NCBI GenBank assembly: GCA_035538335.1 | Contig: DATLKN010000061.1 | Span: 1 to 64,000, forward strand | Origin: AP-15 sp035538335 | GTDB taxonomy: Bacteria > Pseudomonadota > Alphaproteobacteria > ATCC43930 > CGMCC-115725 | DNA: 64,000 bases | Direction: 5' to 3' | Shown: piece by piece, positions 58,265 to 64,000 of the stretch | How the letters are laid out: each line of letters starts with the position of its first letter | Numbering within the stretch: position 1 is the stretch's first letter | Position numbers and translations under genes: made by a program | Notes under the pieces: generated by a model | Database searches by the model: none | Told to the model about the DNA's origin: nothing | The model's input: only the letters and a program-made list of their open reading frames with translations

Positions 58265-60667
58265 ATGAAGACCGCCGCCGATTCGCCGCCTGTCCTCACC
58301 GCCCTCGACCGGCCGAATTCCTATATCGGCCGCTCCGTGCCGCGGCCCGATCTCGACCGCCTGTTGCAGGGTCGCGGCGGCTTCGTCAGCGACCTCGTGC
58401 TGCCGCGCATGGCGCACGTCGCCTTCGCGCGCTCGCCCTTCGCGCATGCCCGTATCCGGCATATCGACCGCGAGGCCGCGCGCGCCGCGCCCGGCGTCGT
58501 CGCGGTCGTGACGGGCGTCGAGCTCGCGCAAATCGTCACGCCCTGGGTCGGCACCCTCTCGCACCTCGCCGGCATCAAATCGGCGCCGCAAAACGCCATC
58601 GCGGTCGAACGCGCGTGCTGGCAGGGCGAGGCGGTGTGCGCCGTCGTCGCGCGCTCGCGCGCCGAGGCCGAGGACGCGGTCGATCTCTTGCGCATCGACT
58701 ACGAGGAGTTGCCGGCGGTCACCGACCCCGAGACGGCGCTCGACCTCGAAACGCCGGTCATCCATCCCGAACTCGGCGACAATTTGACCTTCGAGAGGAA
58801 GCTCGCGGCGGGCGAGCCAGACCGCGGCTTCGCCGAGGCCGACGCGGTCGTCGAGGCCACTTTCCGCTTCGGCCGCCATACCGGCGCGACCCTCGAGCCG
58901 CGCGCCATTGTGGCCGATTGGAACGAAGGCGAGCGGCGTCTGACCGTCTATCAGGGGACGCAAGCGCCGCACATGACGCAGGGCATCTTCGCCAAGCATC
59001 TGGGGCTCGCCGAGCGGCAGGTGCGGGTCGTGACCCGCGACGTCGGCGGCTCGTTCGGCATCAAGGTGCACATCTACGCCGACGAGATGGCGGCCGCGGC
59101 GCTCTCGAAGCTGCTGCGGCGCCCGGTCAAGTTCGCCGCCGACCGGCTCGAGAGCTTCCAGACCGACATCCACGCCCGCGACCATCGCGTGCATGCCAAG
59201 ATCGGCGTCAAGCGCGACGGCGCGATCACCGCCGTCGAGATCGACGATCTGACCGGCATCGGCCCCTATTCGGTCTATCCGCGCACCTCGGGCATCGAGG
59301 CGAACCAGGTCGTCAACCTCACCGGCAGCTGGTACGCCTGCCCCAATTACCGGGCGCGGGCGCGCGTCGTCATGCAGAACAAGAATGTGATGAGCCAGTA
59401 CCGCGCGGTCGGCCATCCGATCGCGACGGCGGTGACCGAAGGGCTCGTCGATCTCGCCGCGAGGCGTCTCGGCCTCGATCCCATAGCGGTCCGGCGGCGC
59501 AATCTGATCGCCGACGACGCCTATCCCTGGACCAGCCCCGCCGGCCTAAAATTTGAGACATTGTCGCAGCATGCCGCGCTCGACCGGCTGCTCGAAATGA
59601 TGCGCTACGAGGATTTGCGCGCCGAGCAGGCGGATTTGCGCCGGCGCGGCATCTGGCGCGGCATCGGCATCGCGAGCTTCGTCGAATTGACCAATCCCTC
59701 CGCCGCTTTTTACGGGGTCGGCGGCGCCCGCATTTCCTCGCAGGACGGCGCCACGCTGAAGCTCGACGCCCAGGGCGATCTCTGGGTCTATTCCGGCGTC
59801 ACCGAGCAGGGGCAGGGCGCCGGCGCAGTGCTGGCGCAGGTCGCCGCCAGCGCCTTCGGCGTGCCGCTCGAGCGCGTGCGCGTCGTTCTCGGCGACACCG
59901 ACGCCACACCCTATGGCGGCGGCACCTGGGGCTCGCGGGCGGCCGGGATCGGGGGCGAAGCCGCCTGGCAGGCGGGCAAGGCGCTGCGCCAGAACGTGCT
60001 CGCGGCCGCCGCCTCGATCCTGCAGGCGAAACCGGACGCGCTCGACATCAGGGGCGGCATCGTCGTCGACCGCGACAGCGGCGCCGAGCGGCTTTCGCTC
60101 GAAGAGGTCACGCGCATCCTTTATTTCCGGCCCGACACCTTGCCGCCGGGGTTCCAGGCGGAGCCGATCGCGACCCGCCATTACGTGCCGCGCCAATGGC
60201 CTTTCGCCTTCACCAACGGCCACCAGGCGAGCTGGGTCGAACTCGACCCAGAGACCGGGGTCGTGACGCTCCTGAAGCACTGGTGCGTCGAGGATTGCGG
60301 CACGGTCATCAATCCGCTGCTCGTCGAGGAGCAGATCCGCGGCGGCGTCGTGCAGGGGATCGGCGCCGCGCTCTACGAGCACTGCCTCTACGACGAGAAG
60401 GGCCAGCTGCAGAACGGCAGCATGGCCGGGTATCTGGTGCCGCTTGCGGCCGAGATGCCCGACATCGAAATCGGCCACGTCGTCTCGCCGACCGCCGATT
60501 CCGAACTCGGCGCGAAGGGCGCGGGCGAAGCCGGCACCGCCGGCGCGCCGGCCGCCATCATGAATGCGCTGAACGACGCGATCGCGCCCCTCGGCGCGGC
60601 GCCGCTCACCGACATGCCGTTCACGCCGGCCAAGATTCTGGCGGCGCTCGCGGAGGCGACGCGGTGA
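58265..60667 (+). CDS. Molybdopterin-binding large subunit of a xanthine-dehydrogenase-family hydroxylase
   Basis: An 800-aa catalytic subunit (CoxL/XdhB-like family) that hydroxylates a carbon using water at a molybdopterin centre. Visible are the N-terminal SYIGRSVPRPDLDRLLQGRGGFVSD, the GGSFGIKVHIYADE loop, YRAVGHPIATAVTEGLVD, GQGAGAVLAQVAA and the active-site Glu in GAKGAGEAGTAGAPA. The CO-dehydrogenase-specific AYRCSFR motif is absent, so CO is not the substrate. The true substrate (purine, aldehyde, N-heterocycle or nicotinate type) is not evident. Its stop overlaps the chpT-like start by 4 bp. Confidence 0.93.
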   Translation: MKTAADSPPVLTALDRPNSYIGRSVPRPDLDRLLQGRGGFVSDLVLPRMAHVAFARSPFAHARIRHIDREAARAAPGVVAVVTGVELAQIVTPWVGTLSHLAGIKSAPQNAIAVERACWQGEAVCAVVARSRAEAEDAVDLLRIDYEELPAVTDPETALDLETPVIHPELGDNLTFERKLAAGEPDRGFAEADAVVEATFRFGRHTGATLEPRAIVADWNEGERRLTVYQGTQAPHMTQGIFAKHLGLAERQVRVVTRDVGGSFGIKVHIYADEMAAAALSKLLRRPVKFAADRLESFQTDIHARDHRVHAKIGVKRDGAITAVEIDDLTGIGPYSVYPRTSGIEANQVVNLTGSWYACPNYRARARVVMQNKNVMSQYRAVGHPIATAVTEGLVDLAARRLGLDPIAVRRRNLIADDAYPWTSPAGLKFETLSQHAALDRLLEMMRYEDLRAEQADLRRRGIWRGIGIASFVELTNPSAAFYGVGGARISSQDGATLKLDAQGDLWVYSGVTEQGQGAGAVLAQVAASAFGVPLERVRVVLGDTDATPYGGGTWGSRAAGIGGEAAWQAGKALRQNVLAAAASILQAKPDALDIRGGIVVDRDSGAERLSLEEVTRILYFRPDTLPPGFQAEPIATRHYVPRQWPFAFTNGHQASWVELDPETGVVTLLKHWCVEDCGTVINPLLVEEQIRGGVVQGIGAALYEHCLYDEKGQLQNGSMAGYLVPLAAEMPDIEIGHVVSPTADSELGAKGAGEAGTAGAPAAIMNALNDAIAPLGAAPLTDMPFTPAKILAALAEATR

Positions 60668-61293
60668 CGGAGGGAGCGCAGCTGCGGCTGGCGGAATTGC
60701 TCGCGGCGCGGCTCTGCCACGAGCTGGCGGGGCCGCTCGCGGCGATCGGCAACGGCGTCGAGCTGATCGTCGAGGAGGGCGCGGAAGCCGCCGCCGACGC
60801 CGTCGGGCTCGTCGCCGACAGCGCCCGCCGGGCGTCCGCGCGATTGCAACTCTACCGCTTCGTCTATGGCTTCGGGCAGAGTTCGGCAATCGCCGGGGCG
60901 CCGCCGCACGTGCTCGCCGGCAGCCTGTTCGAGGGCACGCGGATCGGCCTCGATTATGCGGAAAGCGCCCGCGTGCAACCGGCGTCCTGGCAGAAGCTCG
61001 CCTGCAACCTCGTCCTCGTCGCGGCCGAGGCGCTGGGCCGCGGCGGCCGGCTCGCGCTGTCGGCCGGACCGGCCGGTCCGGAAATCGAGGCAAGCGGACA
61101 GATCGCGGCGCTATCGACCGAAACCGCTTCCGCACTCGCCCTATCGACGCCGCTCGAGGCGGTCAGCTCGCGCACCGTGCATGCTTATTTCACCGGCCTT
61201 CTCGCGCGCAGCCTCGGCTGCCGCATCGCGCTCGATGCGCCCGCCCCCGGACGGCTGCGCCTCGTCGTCGAGGCGATCGCGTCCGCGAGCTAG
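60664..61293 (+). CDS. chpT: ChpT-like histidine phosphotransferase
   Basis: A 209-aa protein with a degenerate histidine-kinase fold. The phosphoacceptor is His19 in ARLCHELAGPLAAIGNGVEL, followed by a helical dimerisation part and an ATPase-like domain lacking ATP-binding motifs. In Caulobacter ChpT passes phosphate from CckA to CtrA (and CpdR) and so controls the cell cycle. CtrA itself is encoded 1.5 kb downstream. The GTG start overlaps the molybdenum hydroxylase stop as GTGA, an unusual arrangement for a cell-cycle gene. Confidence 0.85.
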   Translation: MTEGAQLRLAELLAARLCHELAGPLAAIGNGVELIVEEGAEAAADAVGLVADSARRASARLQLYRFVYGFGQSSAIAGAPPHVLAGSLFEGTRIGLDYAESARVQPASWQKLACNLVLVAAEALGRGGRLALSAGPAGPEIEASGQIAALSTETASALALSTPLEAVSSRTVHAYFTGLLARSLGCRIALDAPAPGRLRLVVEAIASAS

Positions 61294-61315
61294 AGCGTTT
61301 TCCGATCGAAATGAG

Positions 61316-61394
61316 ATCGTCGTTCCCGCGAAAGCGGGAACCCAGGGCGAGTGGCGCACCGTGCCCTGGACCCCCGCTTGCGCGGGGGCGACGA
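61316..61394. repeat. Double-hairpin dispersed element (second family)
   Basis: Two strong hairpins, ttcccgcgaaagcgggaa (61323-61340) and cccccgcttgcgcggggg (61371-61388), joined by about 30 bp (ccagggcgagtggcgcaccg). This layout is a common alphaproteobacterial intergenic element. It starts just after chpT and may act as its terminator. Confidence 0.8.
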
Positions 61395-61509
61395 AGATTA
61401 CGGTGACGCACGCTCTCGGGCGCCGGTTTAACGTGAGGGTGAAGAAAAATCCGGTATTGTGGCGCAAATCCCTGGACGGGGATTCTGCGCGCCGCGCCGG
61501 TGACGCGCC

Positions 61510-61710
61510 ATGACGCTGCGCGATCTCCGAAGCATTGCTTCGATGGCGCTGTTGGGCGCGGTCGTGGGGAGCCTGCTTGCTGAATTAAGCTCGATGATCG
61601 ATATCCGCGTGATCGGCGCTGGTATCGGCGCTATCTTCGCCGCCGCAAGAATTGTGGGCAGGCGAGGAACTTATGGGTACGGCGGGCGCTTTTCTGGCAA
61701 GTCACGTTGA
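61510..61710 (+). CDS. Small membrane protein, hypothetical
   Basis: A possible 66-aa protein with one or two hydrophobic stretches (IASMALLGAVVGSLLAELSSM and VIGAGIGAIFAAARIV). No family was recognised and no clear RBS precedes the ATG. It overlaps the next small gene by 38 bp in another frame. The local base composition is AT-richer than the window average, so accessory DNA is likely. Confidence 0.4.
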   Translation: MTLRDLRSIASMALLGAVVGSLLAELSSMIDIRVIGAGIGAIFAAARIVGRRGTYGYGGRFSGKSR

Positions 61711-62002
61711 TATGATGTCCCTCTTGTTTGCAATCGTTTATGGTCTACTGAGAACCCTCAAGACTCACGGGAAGATATTGTCTCGCGCAACGGGCCTTTC
61801 CATCGCAAACGGCATTGCAATATTTCCTCTGGCTCTGATGGTGTTGTCCGGTTTCTGGACCGACGCGCTCAATGCCGTTCTTCAATCCAACAAAGTAATA
61901 TTGTCGATAGCTGGAATAGTCGCTCTTCTCGCGATATTGGAATATTTTGCGGAGGCACGACCGAGATCAACCAGAACCATAGGACAACTAGAACCCTTCT
62001 AG
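61673..62002 (+). CDS. Small membrane protein, hypothetical
   Basis: A possible 109-aa protein with four short hydrophobic stretches (MMSLLFAIVYGLLRTL, IANGIAIFPLALMVLSGFW, VILSIAGIVALLAIL). The ATG at 61673 has gagg 5 bp upstream. The gene is markedly AT-rich and uses codons that are rare in the rest of the window (ata, tta, aaa), which suggests recent acquisition. No family was recognised. Confidence 0.5.
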   Translation: MGTAGAFLASHVDMMSLLFAIVYGLLRTLKTHGKILSRATGLSIANGIAIFPLALMVLSGFWTDALNAVLQSNKVILSIAGIVALLAILEYFAEARPRSTRTIGQLEPF

Positions 62003-62207
62003 ATTAATCTGTCGGCGACCAAGAGCGATCATTGTAGCCAGAAAGAACGTCGCCGCAAAAGTCCCTCGACTGAGTTTGTTGGCGATCGAGGCTTCTGTTT
62101 CCTCCAGGCCGTGTTCCCTTCTGTGCATACTATAATCCGAGGCTGCGTTCTTTTGACTACTGCGTAGAGCATAATTTTGAGAAACGTATCGCGCGATAGG
62201 GCCATCT

Positions 62208-62372
62208 TTGCGCGATCTCCCGTTCCGCCTCGGCCTCTGGCTTCTCGACAAACTCGCCGGCCCGTATCCCGAGACGGAAGCCGACAAGCTCCGCGAGGCG
62301 CGGCGCGCGCGGCTGCGGAGGGCGTTTCCGGGGCTGTTGCCTGAGGATCGGAAGAAAAAGGAGCGTTTTTGA
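62208..62372 (+). CDS. Short basic protein, hypothetical
   Basis: A 54-codon frame from TTG 62208. It reads LRDLPFRLGLWLLDKLAG then PYPETEADKLREARRARLRR and ends KKKERF. It is strongly basic and helical in composition and GC-rich, like real genes of this genome. There is no RBS, and the frame is open back to 62181, so it may be the 3' end of a decayed gene. Low confidence. Confidence 0.3.
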   Translation: MRDLPFRLGLWLLDKLAGPYPETEADKLREARRARLRRAFPGLLPEDRKKKERF

Positions 62373-62455
62373 CGATCCTTTAACGGGTGCCGATACGATC
62401 CTTTGACGCCCCCGGGTAGGTAATTTCCCACACCCGCAACAAAGGAGAGGGTGTG

Positions 62456-62629
62456 ATGAACAACGAAACGCTGCTCAAGCTGTGGAAGGCGATGGAATTG
62501 ATCGGCGAGGCCCGAGAGGCGTGTGGCCGGGGGGCTGCGGCCGTGATGCTTGCCAGCGCGGAGGCGACATTGATGCTGGCGCTCATCGCCGCAGCCGAAG
62601 CAGCACAGACAATGCTGGTCGCTGCCTAA
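62456..62629 (+). CDS. Small helical protein of unknown function (57 aa)
   Basis: A 57-aa gene with one of the best RBSs in the window (aaaggagagggtgtg before ATG). The product, starting MNNETLLKLWKAMELIGEAREA, is helical and rich in Ala, Leu, Met and Glu, with a hydrophobic C-terminal half (LMLALIAAAEAAQTMLVAA). A rho-independent-type terminator follows directly (62654-62680). The combination argues for a real, expressed small protein. No homologue is known to me. Confidence 0.6.
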   Translation: MNNETLLKLWKAMELIGEAREACGRGAAAVMLASAEATLMLALIAAAEAAQTMLVAA

Positions 62630-62653
62630 GCCACCGCGCGCACGTTTTCGCGC

Positions 62654-62680
62654 GCCCTGGCCTCGCGCCGGGGCGTTTTC
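62654..62680 (+). terminator. Rho-independent terminator after the 57-aa gene
   Basis: Stem gccctggc (62654-62661) with gccggggc (62667-62674), one G-U pair, loop ctcgc, followed by gttttc. It lies 25 bp after the TAA of the small gene. Confidence 0.7.
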
Positions 62681-62782
62681 CGTTGGTGAGTCCGCTACAT
62701 AATTCCGCGCACATTCCAGGGATTTGCGCCATAATACCGGAAAAATCCTCAGCCCCGGCCGCCACCGGGGCAGGCCCTGAGG

Positions 62783-62818
62783 CGCCCCGCGCAGCGAGGC
62801 CGCGAAGGACGCGGGGCG
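62783..62818. terminator. Stem-loop between the small gene region and ctrA
   Basis: A 9-bp perfect stem (cgccccgcg 62783-62791 with cgcggggcg 62810-62818) with an 18-base loop, 16 bp beyond the ctrA stop. It lacks a T run. It probably ends or protects the ctrA transcript; as a terminator it is only moderately convincing. Confidence 0.4.
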
Positions 62819-62833
62819 GCTGTTCAGCGCGAA

Positions 62834-63523
62834 TCAGGCGGCGCTGGCGATCGGGTCGCGCAGCACGTAGCCGCGGCCCCACACGGTCTCGATGTAGTGC
62901 TCGCCGCCCGTCGCCTGCGCCAGCTTTTTGCGCAATTTGCAGACGAACACGTCGATGATCTTCAGCTCCGGCTCGTCCATCCCGCCATAGAGATGGTTGA
63001 GGAACATCTCCTTCGTCAGCGTCGTGCCCTTGCGCAGGCTGAGGAGTTCGAGGATGCCGTATTCCTTGCCGGTCAGGTTGAGCGGCCGGTCGTCGACCTC
63101 GGCGATCCGGCTTTCGAGGTTGACGACGACGCGGCCGGTGCGGATCCGCGATTCGGAATGGCCCTTGGAACGCCGCACGATGGCCTGGATGCGGGCGATC
63201 AGCTCGCGCCGGTCGAACGGCTTGGTGACGAAATCGTCGGCCCCGAAACCCAGCCCCTTGATCTTGTGATCGAGCTCGCCGAGCCCGGAGAGAATGAGAA
63301 TCGGCGTGCGCACGCGCGCCGCGCGCAACCGGCGCAGCACTTCATAGCCGTCGATGTCGGGCAGCATCAGATCGAGGAGAATAATGTCGTAATCGTAGAG
63401 CTTGCCGATCTCGAGACCGTCTTCGCCGAGGTCCGTCGTATCGCAGATGAAGTTCTCCCGGCGCAGCATCATTTCGACGCTGGCGGCGGTTGCCGCATCA
63501 TCCTCGACAAGAAGCACGCGCAT
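62834..63523 (-). CDS. ctrA: Cell-cycle response regulator CtrA
   Basis: A 229-aa OmpR-family response regulator, the master cell-cycle and flagellar regulator of alphaproteobacteria. The receiver domain begins MRVLLVEDDAATAASVEMML and has phosphoacceptor Asp51 in LLDLMLPDIDG and the Lys of VTKPFDR. The winged-helix domain shows PLNLTGKEYGILELLSLRKG and HYIETVWGRGYVLRDP. The receiver and LYGGMDEPELKIIDVFVCKLRKKL helix are nearly invariant among CtrA proteins. The C-terminus is SAA-like; the Caulobacter degradation tag also ends in two Ala residues. A CtrA-type box lies upstream (63592-63607), which fits autoregulation. It is phosphorylated through ChpT, encoded 1.5 kb away. Confidence 0.96.
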   Translation of the reverse strand: MRVLLVEDDAATAASVEMMLRRENFICDTTDLGEDGLEIGKLYDYDIILLDLMLPDIDGYEVLRRLRAARVRTPILILSGLGELDHKIKGLGFGADDFVTKPFDRRELIARIQAIVRRSKGHSESRIRTGRVVVNLESRIAEVDDRPLNLTGKEYGILELLSLRKGTTLTKEMFLNHLYGGMDEPELKIIDVFVCKLRKKLAQATGGEHYIETVWGRGYVLRDPIASAA

Positions 63524-63591
63524 CGGGCATCTCCGCGTGGAGCCGGCGAGCGAACCGGCAGGGCGTCGTTAATCAGTATTACCTTAAGTAG

Positions 63592-63607
63592 TTAAGAGAA
63601 AGTTTAC
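63592..63607 (+). promoter_or_regulatory. Candidate CtrA-binding box upstream of ctrA
   Basis: ttaa-N7-tttac at 63592-63607 differs by one base from the CtrA consensus TTAA-N7-TTAAC. Two more ttaa half-sites occur at 63569 and 63584, in an AT-rich patch 70-85 bp upstream of ctrA and about 90 bp upstream of the divergent gene. Binding of CtrA here is an inference. Confidence 0.55.
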
Positions 63608-63696
63608 AAACCCGCCGCACTCTGTCGAGCCGTTTGATCATGTCGCCCCCGCCCGTTTAACCGGACGTTAGGTGTCGCGATGGCAGGATCGCGGGC

Positions 63697-64000
63697 ATGA
63701 GCGCTTTCGACACAACGATCCGCACGCATCGCCGGCGCCTCGAGCTGAGCCGGCGCTTTCTCGCCGGGCTCTTGGCGCTGCGCGGCTGCCTGTTGACCGA
63801 CGCCGAACGCCTGCGCCGCCAAACCGGCGATCCCGACGCCGCGGCCGACGAGCGGGCGCAGCGGCTCGCCCGCTCGATCGCCGAGGTCGAGGCGCAGATC
63901 CTGCGCGCCCGCGCCGCGGTCAACGACGCGGTCGAGGCGCTGGCGCGGCACGAACTGGCCGCCGCCCGGCGCGCCCGCGGCGGACGGGCAGACCGGCGCC
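63697..64000 (+). CDS. Coiled-coil protein, possibly FliJ-like (3' truncated)
   Basis: A frame open from ATG 63697 to the end of the window (101 codons). It is rich in Arg, Ala, Leu and Glu with heptad-like spacing (IRTHRRRLELSRRFLAGLLALRG; ARSIAEVEAQILRARAAV). Length so far, charge and position next to ctrA suggest a FliJ-like flagellar export chaperone, since flagellar export genes often neighbour ctrA. The similarity is not specific enough to name it. It shares the upstream AT-rich region with ctrA. Confidence 0.5.
   Translation, partial: MSAFDTTIRTHRRRLELSRRFLAGLLALRGCLLTDAERLRRQTGDPDAAADERAQRLARSIAEVEAQILRARAAVNDAVEALARHELAAARRARGGRADRR

Noticed and set aside
61988..62128. Minus-strand 46-codon frame with a hydrophobic end (TFAATFFLATMIAL)
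   Set aside because: No RBS and no family signal. It faces the 3' end of a plus-strand gene, and AT-rich DNA easily gives hydrophobic frames. Support is too weak to list.

Overview
The window is 64 kb of GC-rich DNA from an alphaproteobacterium. The main evidence is a CtrA response regulator and a ChpT-like histidine phosphotransferase, which belong to the alphaproteobacterial cell-cycle relay. Twin-arginine solute-binding proteins, a phasin, and a dispersed palindromic repeat (attgcttcg...cgcaatgac) fit the same group. The species cannot be told from the sequence alone.

Layout. 1-2.4 kb: the end of a Rieske ring-hydroxylating dioxygenase (alpha and beta subunits) and an exported phosphoesterase. 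2.4-3.6 kb: a Phd/VapC-type toxin-antitoxin pair lying between an intact tRNA-Ser(CGA) and a broken copy of the same tRNA. 3.6-9.5 kb: lipoprotein, DTW-domain tRNA-modifying enzyme, galU, phosphomannomutase/phosphoglucomutase, a SPOR-tailed D,D-carboxypeptidase, an SPFH pseudogene and a phasin. 9.5-15.8 kb: a sugar-type ABC importer with one permease pair, three paralogous binding proteins and no ATPase. 15.9-17.6 kb: cystathionine beta-lyase, a small lipoprotein and tRNA-Val(GAC).

18.1-28.9 kb holds the most interesting locus. It has a 2479-residue reducing type I polyketide synthase (KS-AT-DH-MT-ER-KR-ACP, no thioesterase), an alpha-oxoamine synthase, a three-histidine-box membrane hydroxylase and a reductase very like eukaryotic 3-ketodihydrosphingosine reductase. 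This gene set parallels fungal sphinganine-analogue pathways such as that for fumonisin. I infer that it makes a sphingoid-like long-chain amino alcohol from a polyketide chain released by decarboxylative condensation with an amino acid.

29.0-37.1 kb: a peptide-type ABC importer (two ATPases, two binding proteins, two permeases) preceded by an SDR. 37.1-41.1 kb: surface polysaccharide genes (glycosyltransferase, LtaS-like phosphoglycerol transferase, KpsS-like protein). 41.2-48.8 kb: glutamine-dependent NAD synthetase, ethanolamine ammonia-lyase EutBC, an acyl-CoA synthetase, a 2-keto-4-pentenoate hydratase and a glutathione S-transferase. 48.9-51.8 kb: a tightly overlapping operon of type III CoA-transferase, CitE-like lyase and alpha/beta hydrolase.

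51.9-57.5 kb: the respiratory formate dehydrogenase operon fdnGHI-fdhE. Its catalytic subunit reads through an in-frame UGA as selenocysteine, with a visible SECIS hairpin. 57.7-61.3 kb: two subunits of a xanthine-dehydrogenase-family molybdenum hydroxylase, with chpT overlapping the second by 4 bp. 61.3-62.7 kb: an AT-richer patch of very small genes. 62.8-64.0 kb: ctrA and the start of a divergent coiled-coil gene, with a near-consensus CtrA box between them. No CRISPR array, insertion sequence or prophage was recognised.
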